From the NCBI GenBank assembly GCA_964058805.1, contig CAXKVV010000244.1, forward strand, positions 1 to 64,000: a stretch of 64,000 nucleotides of DNA, read 5' to 3'. Position numbers and translations under genes: made by a program. Below the pieces are notes generated by a model, which saw nothing but the letters and a program-made list of their open reading frames with translations, made no database searches and was not told the origin of the DNA. Of the stretch, positions 27,240 to 43,684 are shown piece by piece. The DNA comes from Schoenoplectus triqueter. Lineage: Eukaryota; Streptophyta; Magnoliopsida; Poales; Cyperaceae. Position 1 is the stretch's first letter, and every line of letters starts with the position of its first letter.

Positions 27240-30200
27240 CGAGATGCGTTAAAAACTGTTGTCCAAATAAGTTGTTCGGCTTTATGAATTTTTTTTGGCC
27301 GTGCAACTACACAAAATTGGTGCAAATTAAAATAATTACTCCTTGTTACGCCTATTATAAGATTGTACCATTAATACTTCGATACGAATATTCCATGACG
27401 CTAATTTTGGGCAAAACATAAGTAAGATGCATTCAAACTGCTGTTTAAACAAGTTGTTTGAGGCTTTCAAAATTTTCGGCCCCATAACTACGTATAATTT
27501 CGTGAAAATTAATACAATTACTCCTAATTACGCCAATTATAAAATTATCCAACTAAAACTTCGATATGAATATTCTATAACTCTAATATTGCACAAAACA
27601 TAAGTGAGATGCGTTAAAAGCTGCTGTTTAAACAAGTTGTTTGCCTTTTTTGGCCGCATAACTACACATAATTTGGTGTAAATTAATATAATCTACTCAT
27701 AATTGTGCCTATTATAAGATTGTTCAACTAACACTTCAAAACGAATATTTTAGGGCTTTATTTTCCCCCAAAACATAAGTAAGATGTATTAGAAACACTG
27801 CTATTTAAAAAAGTTAAGTTTTTCAACATTTCTGGCCTCATTACTACATATAATTTCATGAAAAAAAAATATAAATACTCCTAATTATGTCCATTAAAAT
27901 ATTAGCCAATTAACACTTCGATGTGAACATTCTACGACACAAATTTTGCATGAGACATAAGTAGGATGCATTAAAAACAGCTGTTTAAACAAGTTATTTG
28001 TGTTTTTCAAAATTTTTGGCCGCATAAGTAAACATAATTTCATGCAAATTGATATAATTACTCCTAATTATGCCTATTATAAGATTGTTCAGTTAGCACT
28101 GCGATATGAATATCCCACGACACTATTTTTTCATAAAACATAAGTAAGATATATTAGAAACTGCTGTTCAAACAAGTTGTTTAAGATTTTTAACATTTTT
28201 TTGACTCATAACTATACATAATTTCGTGAAAATTAATATAATTACTCCTAATTATACCTATTAGTTGATTATCCAATCAACACTTCGATATGAACATTGT
28301 CCGACATAGATTTTGCACAAAACATAAATAAAATGCATTAAAAACGGTTGTTCAGACAAGTTGTTTGAGTTTTTAAAATTGGTTGGCTGCATAACCACAT
28401 ATAATTTCATGAAAAATATTATAATTACTCCTAATTATGCCTATTATATGATTATCCAGTTAAAACTTAGATATGAATATTCTATAACGCTAATTTCGCA
28501 CAAATATAAGTAAGATGCATTCAAATCTTTTTTTAAACGAGTAGTTTTAGATTTTCAACATTTTTTGAATCAAAACTGCACATAATTTCGAGCGAATCAA
28601 TATAATTGCGCCTAACTAAGTCCATTATAAGATTGTCAAAATTAACACTTCGATATGAATATCAGAGGACACTAATTTTTCATAAGACATAAGTAAGATA
28701 CATTAGAAATTGCTGTTTAAACAACTTGTTTAAGATTTTTAACATTTATTGCCTCATAACGACACAAAATTTCGTGAAAAATTAATATAATTACACCTAA
28801 TTATTCCTATTAGAACATTATCCAATTAACACTTCGATATGAACATTCTACAACACAAATTTCGCATAAAAAATAAGTAAGATGCATTAAAAATAGCTGC
28901 TTAAACAAGTTGCTTGAGTTTTTTAAAAAAATTTACTGCATAACTACACATAACATCGCGCAAATTAATATAATTACTCCCCATTATGCCTATTATATAT
29001 AATTATTCAATTGACACTCCAATATGAATATCCTGTAACAGTACTTTTTTTTCATAAAACATAAATAAGATACATATGAAACTGCTGTTTAAACAAGTTG
29101 TTTAAGATTTTAAAAATTTATTGTCTCATAACTACTTATAATTTCGTAAAAATTAATATAATTACTCTTAATTGTTCCTATTTGAAGATTATCCAATTAA
29201 TACTTCGATATGAATATTCTACGACACTAAGTTTGCACAAAACATAAGTAAGATGCATTAAAAAACAGCAGTTTAAACTAGTTGATTGAGTTTTTCAAAC
29301 TTTTTGCCGCATAACTGCATATAATTTCATGCAAATTAATATAATTACTCCTGATTATGCCTATTATAAGATTATCTAATTAAAAATTCGATATGAATAT
29401 TCTATGACGCTAATTTGGCACAAAACAAAAGTAAGATGCATTTAAAACTGCTGTTTAAACGAATTGTTTGACTTTTTAAAAAAAAATGGCCCCATAAATA
29501 CACATAGTTTCGTGAAAATTAATATAATTACTCCTAGTTATGCCCGTTATGAGATAGTTCAATTAACACCTCGATATGATTATTCTACGACATTATTTTC
29601 TCCCAAAACATAAGTAAGATGCATTAGAAACGGCTATTTGAAAAAGTTATTTGAGTGTTTCAAATTTTTTGGCCCCATAACTACACATAATTTAGTGAAA
29701 GTTAAAATAATCACTCCTAATTATGCCTATTAAAAAATTATCTAATTAACACTTCAATATGAACATTCTACAACACTAATTTTGCAAAAAACATAAGTAA
29801 GAGGCTTTAAAAACAGCTTTTTAAACAAGTTGTTTGAGCTTTTCAAAATTTTTGGGCCGCATAATTACACATGATTTCTTATAAATTAATATTTTTACTC
29901 CTAATCATGCCTATTATATGATCTTCTAATTAAAATTTTAATATGAATATTCTACGACACTAATTTTGCACAAAACATAAGTAAGATGCATTAAAAACAG
30001 CTGTTTAAACAAGTTATTTGAGTTTTTCAAAAACTTTGGCTGCATAGCTACACATAATTTCTTATAAATTAATATAATTGCTCCTAAATATGCCTATTAT
30101 AAGATTCTTTCAATAAAACTTCGATATGAATATCCTATAATACTAAATTTTCACAAACATAAGCAAGACGCATTAAAAACAGTTGTTTAAACAAGTTGTT

Positions 30201-30528
30201 TGATGTTTCCAAATTTTTTGGCCGCATAACTGCACATAATTTCGTATAAATTAATATAATTACTCTGAATTACGTCTGTTATAAGATTTTTCACTTAACA
30301 CTTTGATATGAATATTCTACGTTACAAAATTTTCACAAAACGTAAGTAATATGCATTAGAAACTGCTATTTAAAAAACGTATTTGAATTTTCAATATTTT
30401 CAGCCTCATAACTACACATAATTTCATGAAAATTAATGTAACTACTCCTAACTACTCCTATTATAATGTTGTCCAATTAAAACTTTGAGATGAATATTCT
30501 ATAACGCTAATTTTGCACAAAACATAAG
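27240..30528 (+). repeat. HOR unit 7
   Basis: 3,289 bp. No private variant found at the positions I compared; represents the core consensus. Confidence 0.95.
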
Positions 30529-33500
30529 CGAGATGCGTTAAAAACTGTTGTCCAAATAAGTTGTTCGGCTTTATGAATTTTTTTTGGCCGTGCAACTACA
30601 CAAAATTGGTGCAAATTAAAATAATTACTCCTTGTTACGCCTATTATAAGATTGTACCATTAATACTTCGATACGAATATTCCATGACGCTAATTTTGGG
30701 CAAAACATAAGTAAGATGCATTCAAACTGCTGTTTAAACAAGTTGTTTGAGGCTTTCAAAATTTTCGGCCCCATAACTACGTATAATTTCGTGAAAATTA
30801 ATACAATTACTCCTAATTACGCCAATTATAAAATTATCCAACTAAAACTTCGATATGAATATTCTATAACTCTAATATTGCACAAAACATAAGTGAGATG
30901 CGTTAAAAGCTGCTGTTTAAACAAGTTGTTTGCCTTTTTTGGCCGCATAACTACACATAATTTGGTGTAAATTAATATAATCTACTCATAATTGTGCCTA
31001 TTATAAGATTGTTCAACTAACACTTCAAAACGAATATTTTAGGGCTTTATTTTCCCCCAAAACATAAGTAAGATGTATTAGAAACACTGCTATTTAAAAA
31101 AGTTAAGTTTTTCAACATTTCTGGCCTCATTACTACATATAATTTCATGAAAAAAAAATATAAATACTCCTAATTATGTCCATTAAAATATTAGCCAATT
31201 AACACTTCGATGTGAACATTCTACGACACAAATTTTGCATGAGACATAAGTAGGATGCATTAAAAACAGCTGTTTAAACAAGTTATTTGTGTTTTTCAAA
31301 ATTTTTGGCCGCATAAGTAAACATAATTTCATGCAAATTGATATAATTACTCCTAATTATGCCTATTATAAGATTGTTCAGTTAGCACTGCGATATGAAT
31401 ATCCCACGACACTATTTTTTCATAAAACATAAGTAAGATATATTAGAAACTGCTGTTCAAACAAGTTGTTTAAGATTTTTAACATTTTTTTGACTCATAA
31501 CTATACATAATTTCGTGAAAATTAATATAATTACTCCTAATTATACCTATTAGTTGATTATCCAATCAACACTTCGATATGAACATTGTCCGACATAGAT
31601 TTTGCACAAAACATAAATAAAATGCATTAAAAACGGTTGTTCAGACAAGTTGTTTGAGTTTTTAAAATTGGTTGGCTGCATAACCACATATAATTTCATG
31701 AAAAATATTATAATTACTCCTAATTATGCCTATTATATGATTATCCAGTTAAAACTTAGATATGAATATTCTATAACGCTAATTTCGCACAAATATAAGT
31801 AAGATGCATTCAAATCTTTTTTTAAACGAGTAGTTTTAGATTTTCAACATTTTTTGAATCAAAACTGCACATAATTTCGAGCGAATCAATATAATTGCGC
31901 CTAACTAAGTCCATTATAAGATTGTCAAAATTAACACTTCGATATGAATATCAGAGGACACTAATTTTTCATAAGACATAAGTAAGATACATTAGAAATT
32001 GCTGTTTAAACAACTTGTTTAAGATTTTTAACATTTATTGCCTCATAACGACACAAAATTTCGTGAAAAATTAATATAATTACACCTAATTATTCCTATT
32101 AGAACATTATCCAATTAACACTTCGATATGAACATTCTACAACACAAATTTCGCATAAAAAATAAGTAAGATGCATTAAAAATAGCTGCTTAAACAAGTT
32201 GCTTGAGTTTTTTAAAAAAATTTACTGCATAACTACACATAACATCGCGCAAATTAATATAATTACTCCCCATTATGCCTATTATATATAATTATTCAAT
32301 TGACACTCCAATATGAATATCCTGTAACAGTACTTTTTTTTCATAAAACATAAATAAGATACATATGAAACTGCTGTTTAAACAAGTTGTTTAAGATTTT
32401 AAAAATTTATTGTCTCATAACTACTTATAATTTCGTAAAAATTAATATAATTACTCTTAATTGTTCCTATTTGAAGATTATCCAATTAATACTTCGATAT
32501 GAATATTCTACGACACTAAGTTTGCACAAAACATAAGTAAGATGCATTAAAAAACAGCAGTTTAAACTAGTTGATTGAGTTTTTCAAACTTTTTGCCGCA
32601 TAACTGCATATAATTTCATGCAAATTAATATAATTACTCCTGATTATGCCTATTATAAGATTATCTAATTAAAAATTCGATATGAATATTCTATGACGCT
32701 AATTTGGCACAAAACAAAAGTAAGATGCATTTAAAACTGCTGTTTAAACGAATTGTTTGACTTTTTAAAAAAAAATGGCCCCATAAATACACATAGTTTC
32801 GTGAAAATTAATATAATTACTCCTAGTTATGCCCGTTATGAGATAGTTCAATTAACACCTCGATATGATTATTCTACGACATTATTTTCTCCCAAAACAT
32901 AAGTAAGATGCATTAGAAACGGCTATTTGAAAAAGTTATTTGAGTGTTTCAAATTTTTTGGCCCCATAACTACACATAATTTAGTGAAAGTTAAAATAAT
33001 CACTCCTAATTATGCCTATTAAAAAATTATCTAATTAACACTTCAATATGAACATTCTACAACACTAATTTTGCAAAAAACATAAGTAAGAGGCTTTAAA
33101 AACAGCTTTTTAAACAAGTTGTTTGAGCTTTTCAAAATTTTTGGGCCGCATAATTACACATGATTTCTTATAAATTAATATTTTTACTCCTAATCATGCC
33201 TATTATATGATCTTCTAATTAAAATTTTAATATGAATATTCTACGACACTAATTTTGCACAAAACATAAGTAAGATGCATTAAAAACAGCTGTTTAAACA
33301 AGTTATTTGAGTTTTTCAAAAACTTTGGCTGCATAGCTACACATAATTTCTTATAAATTAATATAATTGCTCCTAAATATGCCTATTATAAGATTCTTTC
33401 AATAAAACTTCGATATGAATATCCTATAATACTAAATTTTCACAAACATAAGCAAGACGCATTAAAAACAGTTGTTTAAACAAGTTGTTTGATGTTTCCA

Positions 33501-33817
33501 AATTTTTTGGCCGCATAACTGCACATAATTTCGTATAAATTAATATAATTACTCTGAATTACGTCTGTTATAAGATTTTTCACTTAACACTTTGATATGA
33601 ATATTCTACGTTACAAAATTTTCACAAAACGTAAGTAATATGCATTAGAAACTGCTATTTAAAAAACGTATTTGAATTTTCAATATTTTCAGCCTCATAA
33701 CTACACATAATTTCATGAAAATTAATGTAACTACTCCTAACTACTCCTATTATAATGTTGTCCAATTAAAACTTTGAGATGAATATTCTATAACGCTAAT
33801 TTTGCACAAAACATAAG
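30529..33817 (+). repeat. HOR unit 8
   Basis: 3,289 bp. Core consensus at the positions I compared. Confidence 0.95.
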
Positions 33818-36800
33818 CGAGATGCGTTAAAAACTGTTGTCCAAATAAGTTGTTCGGCTTTATGAATTTTTTTTGGCCGTGCAACTACACAAAATTGGTG
33901 CAAATTAAAATAATTACTCCTTGTTACGCCTATTATAAGATTGTACCATTAATACTTCGATACGAATATTCCATGACGCTAATTTTGGGCAAAACATAAG
34001 TAAGATGCATTCAAACTGCTGTTTAAACAAGTTGTTTGAGGCTTTCAAAATTTTCGGCCCCATAACTACGTATAATTTCGTGAAAATTAATACAATTACT
34101 CCTAATTACGCCAATTATAAAATTATCCAACTAAAACTTCGATATGAATATTCTATAACTCTAATATTGCACAAAACATAAGTGAGATGCGTTAAAAGCT
34201 GCTGTTTAAACAAGTTGTTTGCCTTTTTTGGCCGCATAACTACACATAATTTGGTGTAAATTAATATAATCTACTCATAATTGTGCCTATTATAAGATTG
34301 TTCAACTAACACTTCAAAACGAATATTTTAGGGCTTTATTTTCCCCCAAAACATAAGTAAGATGTATTAGAAACACTGCTATTTAAAAAAGTTAAGTTTT
34401 TCAACATTTCTGGCCTCATTACTACATATAATTTCATGAAAAAAAAATATAAATACTCCTAATTATGTCCATTAAAATATTAGCCAATTAACACTTCGAT
34501 GTGAACATTCTACGACACAAATTTTGCATGAGACATAAGTAGGATGCATTAAAAACAGCTGTTTAAACAAGTTATTTGTGTTTTTCAAAATTTTTGGCCG
34601 CATAAGTAAACATAATTTCATGCAAATTGATATAATTACTCCTAATTATGCCTATTATAAGATTGTTCAGTTAGCACTGCGATATGAATATCCCACGACA
34701 CTATTTTTTCATAAAACATAAGTAAGATATATTAGAAACTGCTGTTCAAACAAGTTGTTTAAGATTTTTAACATTTTTTTGACTCATAACTATACATAAT
34801 TTCGTGAAAATTAATATAATTACTCCTAATTATACCTATTAGTTGATTATCCAATCAACACTTCGATATGAACATTGTCCGACATAGATTTTGCACAAAA
34901 CATAAATAAAATGCATTAAAAACGGTTGTTCAGACAAGTTGTTTGAGTTTTTAAAATTGGTTGGCTGCATAACCACATATAATTTCATGAAAAATATTAT
35001 AATTACTCCTAATTATGCCTATTATATGATTATCCAGTTAAAACTTAGATATGAATATTCTATAACGCTAATTTCGCACAAATATAAGTAAGATGCATTC
35101 AAATCTTTTTTTAAACGAGTAGTTTTAGATTTTCAACATTTTTTGAATCAAAACTGCACATAATTTCGAGCGAATCAATATAATTGCGCCTAACTAAGTC
35201 CATTATAAGATTGTCAAAATTAACACTTCGATATGAATATCAGAGGACACTAATTTTTCATAAGACATAAGTAAGATACATTAGAAATTGCTGTTTAAAC
35301 AACTTGTTTAAGATTTTTAACATTTATTGCCTCATAACGACACAAAATTTCGTGAAAAATTAATATAATTACACCTAATTATTCCTATTAGAACATTATC
35401 CAATTAACACTTCGATATGAACATTCTACAACACAAATTTCGCATAAAAAATAAGTAAGATGCATTAAAAATAGCTGCTTAAACAAGTTGCTTGAGTTTT
35501 TTAAAAAAATTTACTGCATAACTACACATAACATCGCGCAAATTAATATAATTACTCCCCATTATGCCTATTATATATAATTATTCAATTGACACTCCAA
35601 TATGAATATCCTGTAACAGTACTTTTTTTTCATAAAACATAAATAAGATACATATGAAACTGCTGTTTAAACAAGTTGTTTAAGATTTTAAAAATTTATT
35701 GTCTCATAACTACTTATAATTTCGTAAAAATTAATATAATTACTCTTAATTGTTCCTATTTGAAGATTATCCAATTAATACTTCGATATGAATATTCTAC
35801 GACACTAAGTTTGCACAAAACATAAGTAAGATGCATTAAAAAACAGCAGTTTAAACTAGTTGATTGAGTTTTTCAAACTTTTTGCCGCATAACTGCATAT
35901 AATTTCATGCAAATTAATATAATTACTCCTGATTATGCCTATTATAAGATTATCTAATTAAAAATTCGATATGAATATTCTATGACGCTAATTTGGCACA
36001 AAACAAAAGTAAGATGCATTTAAAACTGCTGTTTAAACGAATTGTTTGACTTTTTAAAAAAAAATGGCCCCATAAATACACATAGTTTCGTGAAAATTAA
36101 TATAATTACTCCTAGTTATGCCCGTTATGAGATAGTTCAATTAACACCTCGATATGATTATTCTACGACATTATTTTCTCCCAAAACATAAGTAAGATGC
36201 ATTAGAAACGGCTATTTGAAAAAGTTATTTGAGTGTTTCAAATTTTTTGGCCCCATAACTACACATAATTTAGTGAAAGTTAAAATAATCACTCCTAATT
36301 ATGCCTATTAAAAAATTATCTAATTAACACTTCAATATGAACATTCTACAACACTAATTTTGCAAAAAACATAAGTAAGAGGCTTTAAAAACAGCTTTTT
36401 AAACAAGTTGTTTGAGCTTTTCAAAATTTTTGGGCCGCATAATTACACATGATTTCTTATAAATTAATATTTTTACTCCTAATCATGCCTATTATATGAT
36501 CTTCTAATTAAAATTTTAATATGAATATTCTACGACACTAATTTTGCACAAAACATAAGTAAGATGCATTAAAAACAGCTGTTTAAACAAGTTATTTGAG
36601 TTTTTCAAAAACTTTGGCTGCATAGCTACACATAATTTCTTATAAATTAATATAATTGCTCCTAAATATGCCTATTATAAGATTCTTTCAATAAAACTTC
36701 GATATGAATATCCTATAATACTAAATTTTCACAAACATAAGCAAGACGCATTAAAAACAGTTGTTTAAACAAGTTGTTTGATGTTTCCAAATTTTTTGGC

Positions 36801-37106
36801 CGCATAACTGCACATAATTTCGTATAAATTAATATAATTACTCTGAATTACGTCTGTTATAAGATTTTTCACTTAACACTTTGATATGAATATTCTACGT
36901 TACAAAATTTTCACAAAACGTAAGTAATATGCATTAGAAACTGCTATTTAAAAAACGTATTTGAATTTTCAATATTTTCAGCCTCATAACTACACATAAT
37001 TTCATGAAAATTAATGTAACTACTCCTAACTACTCCTATTATAATGTTGTCCAATTAAAACTTTGAGATGAATATTCTATAACGCTAATTTTGCACAAAA
37101 CATAAG
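33818..37106 (+). repeat. HOR unit 9
   Basis: 3,289 bp. Core consensus at the positions I compared. Confidence 0.95.
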
Positions 37107-40100
37107 CGAGATGCGTTAAAAACTGTTGTCCAAATAAGTTGTTCGGCTTTATGAATTTTTTTTGGCCGTGCAACTACACAAAATTGGTGCAAATTAAAAT
37201 AATTACTCCTTGTTACGCCTATTATAAGATTGTACCATTAATACTTCGATACGAATATTCCATGACGCTAATTTTGGGCAAAACATAAGTAAGATGCATT
37301 CAAACTGCTGTTTAAACAAGTTGTTTGAGGCTTTCAAAATTTTCGGCCCCATAACTACGTATAATTTCGTGAAAATTAATACAATTACTCCTAATTACGC
37401 CAATTATAAAATTATCCAACTAAAACTTCGATATGAATATTCTATAACTCTAATATTGCACAAAACATAAGTGAGATGCGTTAAAAGCTGCTGTTTAAAC
37501 AAGTTGTTTGCCTTTTTTGGCCGCATAACTACACATAATTTGGTGTAAATTAATATAATCTACTCATAATTGTGCCTATTATAAGATTGTTCAACTAACA
37601 CTTCAAAACGAATATTTTAGGGCTTTATTTTCCCCCAAAACATAAGTAAGATGTATTAGAAACACTGCTATTTAAAAAAGTTAAGTTTTTCAACATTTCT
37701 GGCCTCATTACTACATATAATTTCATGAAAAAAAAATATAAATACTCCTAATTATGTCCATTAAAATATTAGCCAATTAACACTTCGATGTGAACATTCT
37801 ACGACACAAATTTTGCATGAGACATAAGTAGGATGCATTAAAAACAGCTGTTTAAACAAGTTATTTGTGTTTTTCAAAATTTTTGGCCGCATAAGTAAAC
37901 ATAATTTCATGCAAATTGATATAATTACTCCTAATTATGCCTATTATAAGATTGTTCAGTTAGCACTGCGATATGAATATCCCACGACACTATTTTTTCA
38001 TAAAACATAAGTAAGATATATTAGAAACTGCTGTTCAAACAAGTTGTTTAAGATTTTTAACATTTTTTTGACTCATAACTATACATAATTTCGTGAAAAT
38101 TAATATAATTACTCCTAATTATACCTATTAGTTGATTATCCAATCAACACTTCGATATGAACATTGTCCGACATAGATTTTGCACAAAACATAAATAAAA
38201 TGCATTAAAAACGGTTGTTCAGACAAGTTGTTTGAGTTTTTAAAATTGGTTGGCTGCATAACCACATATAATTTCATGAAAAATATTATAATTACTCCTA
38301 ATTATGCCTATTATATGATTATCCAGTTAAAACTTAGATATGAATATTCTATAACGCTAATTTCGCACAAATATAAGTAAGATGCATTCAAATCTTTTTT
38401 TAAACGAGTAGTTTTAGATTTTCAACATTTTTTGAATCAAAACTGCACATAATTTCGAGCGAATCAATATAATTGCGCCTAACTAAGTCCATTATAAGAT
38501 TGTCAAAATTAACACTTCGATATGAATATCAGAGGACACTAATTTTTCATAAGACATAAGTAAGATACATTAGAAATTGCTGTTTAAACAACTTGTTTAA
38601 GATTTTTAACATTTATTGCCTCATAACGACACAAAATTTCGTGAAAAATTAATATAATTACACCTAATTATTCCTATTAGAACATTATCCAATTAACACT
38701 TCGATATGAACATTCTACAACACAAATTTCGCATAAAAAATAAGTAAGATGCATTAAAAATAGCTGCTTAAACAAGTTGCTTGAGTTTTTTAAAAAAATT
38801 TACTGCATAACTACACATAACATCGCGCAAATTAATATAATTACTCCCCATTATGCCTATTATATATAATTATTCAATTGACACTCCAATATGAATATCC
38901 TGTAACAGTACTTTTTTTTCATAAAACATAAATAAGATACATATGAAACTGCTGTTTAAACAAGTTGTTTAAGATTTTAAAAATTTATTGTCTCATAACT
39001 ACTTATAATTTCGTAAAAATTAATATAATTACTCTTAATTGTTCCTATTTGAAGATTATCCAATTAATACTTCGATATGAATATTCTACGACACTAAGTT
39101 TGCACAAAACATAAGTAAGATGCATTAAAAAACAGCAGTTTAAACTAGTTGATTGAGTTTTTCAAACTTTTTGCCGCATAACTGCATATAATTTCATGCA
39201 AATTAATATAATTACTCCTGATTATGCCTATTATAAGATTATCTAATTAAAAATTCGATATGAATATTCTATGACGCTAATTTGGCACAAAACAAAAGTA
39301 AGATGCATTTAAAACTGCTGTTTAAACGAATTGTTTGACTTTTTAAAAAAAAATGGCCCCATAAATACACATAGTTTCGTGAAAATTAATATAATTACTC
39401 CTAGTTATGCCCGTTATGAGATAGTTCAATTAACACCTCGATATGATTATTCTACGACATTATTTTCTCCCAAAACATAAGTAAGATGCATTAGAAACGG
39501 CTATTTGAAAAAGTTATTTGAGTGTTTCAAATTTTTTGGCCCCATAACTACACATAATTTAGTGAAAGTTAAAATAATCACTCCTAATTATGCCTATTAA
39601 AAAATTATCTAATTAACACTTCAATATGAACATTCTACAACACTAATTTTGCAAAAAACATAAGTAAGAGGCTTTAAAAACAGCTTTTTAAACAAGTTGT
39701 TTGAGCTTTTCAAAATTTTTGGGCCGCATAATTACACATGATTTCTTATAAATTAATATTTTTACTCCTAATCATGCCTATTATATGATCTTCTAATTAA
39801 AATTTTAATATGAATATTCTACGACACTAATTTTGCACAAAACATAAGTAAGATGCATTAAAAACAGCTGTTTAAACAAGTTATTTGAGTTTTTCAAAAA
39901 CTTTGGCTGCATAGCTACACATAATTTCTTATAAATTAATATAATTGCTCCTAAATATGCCTATTATAAGATTCTTTCAATAAAACTTCGATATGAATAT
40001 CCTATAATACTAAATTTTCACAAACATAAGCAAGACGCATTAAAAACAGTTGTTTAAACAAGTTGTTTGATGTTTCCAAATTTTTTGGCCGCATAACTGC

Positions 40101-40395
40101 ACATAATTTCGTATAAATTAATATAATTACTCTGAATTACGTCTGTTATAAGATTTTTCACTTAACACTTTGATATGAATATTCTACGTTACAAAATTTT
40201 CACAAAACGTAAGTAATATGCATTAGAAACTGCTATTTAAAAAACGTATTTGAATTTTCAATATTTTCAGCCTCATAACTACACATAATTTCATGAAAAT
40301 TAATGTAACTACTCCTAACTACTCCTATTATAATGTTGTCCAATTAAAACTTTGAGATGAATATTCTATAACGCTAATTTTGCACAAAACATAAG
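37107..40395 (+). repeat. HOR unit 10
   Basis: 3,289 bp. Core consensus at the positions I compared; last unit before the variant-rich block 11-15. Confidence 0.95.
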
Positions 40396-43300
40396 CGAGA
40401 TGCGTTAAAAACTGTTGTCCAAATAAGTTGTTCGGCTTTATGAATTTTTTTTGGCCGTGCAACTACACAAAATTGGTGCAAATTAAAATAATTACTCCTT
40501 GTTACGCCTATTATAAGATTGTACCATTAATACTTCGATACGAATATTCCATGACGCTAATTTTGGGCAAAACATAAGTAAGATGCATTCAAACTGCTGT
40601 TTAAACAAGTTGTTTGAGGCTTTCAAAATTTTCGGCCCCATAACTACGTATAATTTCGTGAAAATTAATACAATTACTCCTAATTACGCCAATTATAAAA
40701 TTATCCAACTAAAACTTCGATATGAATATTCTATAACTCTAATATTGCACAAAACATAAGTGAGATGCGTTAAAAGCTGCTGTTTAAACAAGTTGTTTGC
40801 CTTTTTTGGCCGCATAACTACACATAATTTGGTGTAAATTAATATAATCTACTCATAATTGTGCCTATTATAAGATTGTTCAACTAACACTTCAAAACGA
40901 ATATTTTAGGGCTTTATTTTCCCCCAAAACATAAGTAAGATGTATTAGAAACACTGCTATTTAAAAAAGTTAAGTTTTTCAACATTTCTGGCCTCATTAC
41001 TACATATAATTTCATGAAAAAAAAATATAAATACTCCTAATTATGTCCATTAAAATATTAGCCAATTAACACTTCGATGTGAACATTCTACGACACAAAT
41101 TTTGCATGAGACATAAGTAGGATGCATTAAAAACAGCTGTTTAAACAAGTTATTTGTGTTTTTCAAAATTTTTGGCCGCATAAGTAAACATAATTTCATG
41201 CAAATTGATATAATTACTCCTAATTATGCCTATTATAAGATTGTTCAGTTAGCACTGCGATATGAATATCCCACGACACTATTTTTTCATAAAACATAAG
41301 TAAGATATATTAGAAACTGCTGTTCAAACAAGTTGTTTAAGATTTTTAACATTTTTTTGACTCATAACTATACATAATTTCGTGAAAATTAATATAATTA
41401 CTCCTAATTATACCTATTAGTTGATTATCCAATCAACACTTCGATATGAACATTGTCCGACATAGATTTTGCACAAAACATAAATAAAATGCATTAAAAA
41501 CGGTTGTTCAGACAAGTTGTTTGAGTTTTTAAAATTGGTTGGCTGCATAACCACATATAATTTCATGAAAAATATTATAATTACTCCTAATTATGCCTAT
41601 TATATGATTATCCAGTTAAAACTTAGATATGAATATTCTATAACGCTAATTTCGCACAAATATAAGTAAGATGCATTCAAATCTTTTTTTAAACGAGTAG
41701 TTTTAGATTTTCAACATTTTTTGAATCAAAACTGCACATAATTTCGAGCGAATCAATATAATTGCGCCTAACTAAGTCCATTATAAGATTGTCAAAATTA
41801 ACACTTCGATATGAATATCAGAGGACACTAATTTTTCATAAGACATAAGTAAGATACATTAGAAATTGCTGTTTAAACAACTTGTTTAAGATTTTTAACA
41901 TTTATTGCCTCATAACGACACAAAATTTCGTGAAAAATTAATATAATTACACCTAATTATTCCTATTAGAACATTATCCAATTAACACTTCGATATGAAC
42001 ATTCTACAACACAAATTTCGCATAAAAAATAAGTAAGATGCATTAAAAATAGCTGCTTAAACAAGTTGCTTGAGTTTTTTAAAAAAATTTACTGCATAAC
42101 TACACATAACATCGCGCAAATTAATATAATTACTCCCCATTATGCCTATTATATATAATTATTCAATTGACACTCCAATATGAATATCCTGTAACAGTAC
42201 TTTTTTTTCATAAAACATAAATAAGATACATATGAAACTGCTGTTTGAACAAGTTGTTTAAGGTTTTAAAAATTTATTGTCTCATAACTACTTATAATTT
42301 CGTAAAAATTAATATAATTACTCTTAATTGTTCCTATTAGAAGATTATCCAATTAATACTTCGATATGAATATTCTACGACACTAAGTTTGCACAAAACA
42401 TAAGTAAGATGCATTAAAAAACAGCAGTTTAAACTAGTTGATTGAGTTTTTCAAACTTTTTGCCGCATAACTGCATATAATTTCATGCAAATTAATATAA
42501 TTACTCCTGATTATGCCTATTATAAGATTATCTAATTAAAAATTCGATATGAATATTCTATGACGCTAATTTGGCACAAAACAAAAGTAAGATGCATTTA
42601 AAACTGCTGTTTAAACGAATTGTTTGACTTTTTAAAAAAAAATGGCCCCATAAATACACATAGTTTCGTGAAAATTAATATAATTACTCCTAGTTATGCC
42701 CGTTATGAGATAGTTCAATTAACACCTCGATATGATTATTCTACGACATTATTTTCTCCCAAAACATAAGTAAGATGCATTAGAAACGGCTATTTGAAAA
42801 AGTTATTTGAGTGTTTCAAATTTTTTGGCCCCATAACTACACATAATTTAGTGAAAGTTAAAATAATCACTCCTAATTATGCCTATTAAAAAATTATCTA
42901 ATTAACACTTCAATATGAACATTCTACAACACTAATTTTGCAAAAAACATAAGTAAGAGGCTTTAAAAACAGCTTTTTAAACAAGTTGTTTGAGCTTTTC
43001 AAAATTTTTGGGCCGCATAATTACACATGATTTCTTATAAATTAATATTTTTACTCCTAATCATGCCTATTATATGATCTTCTAATTAAAATTTTAATAT
43101 GAATATTCTACGACACTAATTTTGCACAAAACATAAGTAAGATGCATTAAAAACAGCTGTTTAAACAAGTTATTTGAGTTTTTCAAAAACTTTGGCTGCA
43201 TAGCTACACATAATTTCTTATAAATTAATATAATTGCTCCTAAATATGCCTATTATAAGATTCTTTCAATAAAACTTCGATATGAATATCCTATAATACT

Positions 43301-43684
43301 AAATTTTCACAAACATAAGCAAGACGCATTAAAAACAGTTGTTTAAACAAGTTGTTTGATGTTTCCAAATTTTTTGGCCGCATAACTGCACATAATTTCG
43401 TATAAATTAATATAATTACTCTGAATTACGTCTGTTATAAGATTTTTCACTTAACACTTTGATATGAATATTCTACGTTACAAAATTTTCACAAAACGTA
43501 AGTAATATGCATTAGAAACTGCTATTTAAAAAACGTATTTGAATTTTCAATATTTTCAGCCTCATAACTACACATAATTTCATGAAAATTAATGTAACTA
43601 CTCCTAACTACTCCTATTATAATGTTTTCCAATTAAAACTTTGAGATGAATATTCTATAACGCTAATTTTGCACAAAACATAAG
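40396..43684 (+). repeat. HOR unit 11
   Basis: 3,289 bp. First unit with G at 42263 and with CTATTAGAAG (instead of CTATTTGAAG) near 42334 in monomer 11, both shared with units 12-14. Private G at 42247. T at 43627 in monomer 18 is shared with units 12 and 14 but not 13. Confidence 0.95.
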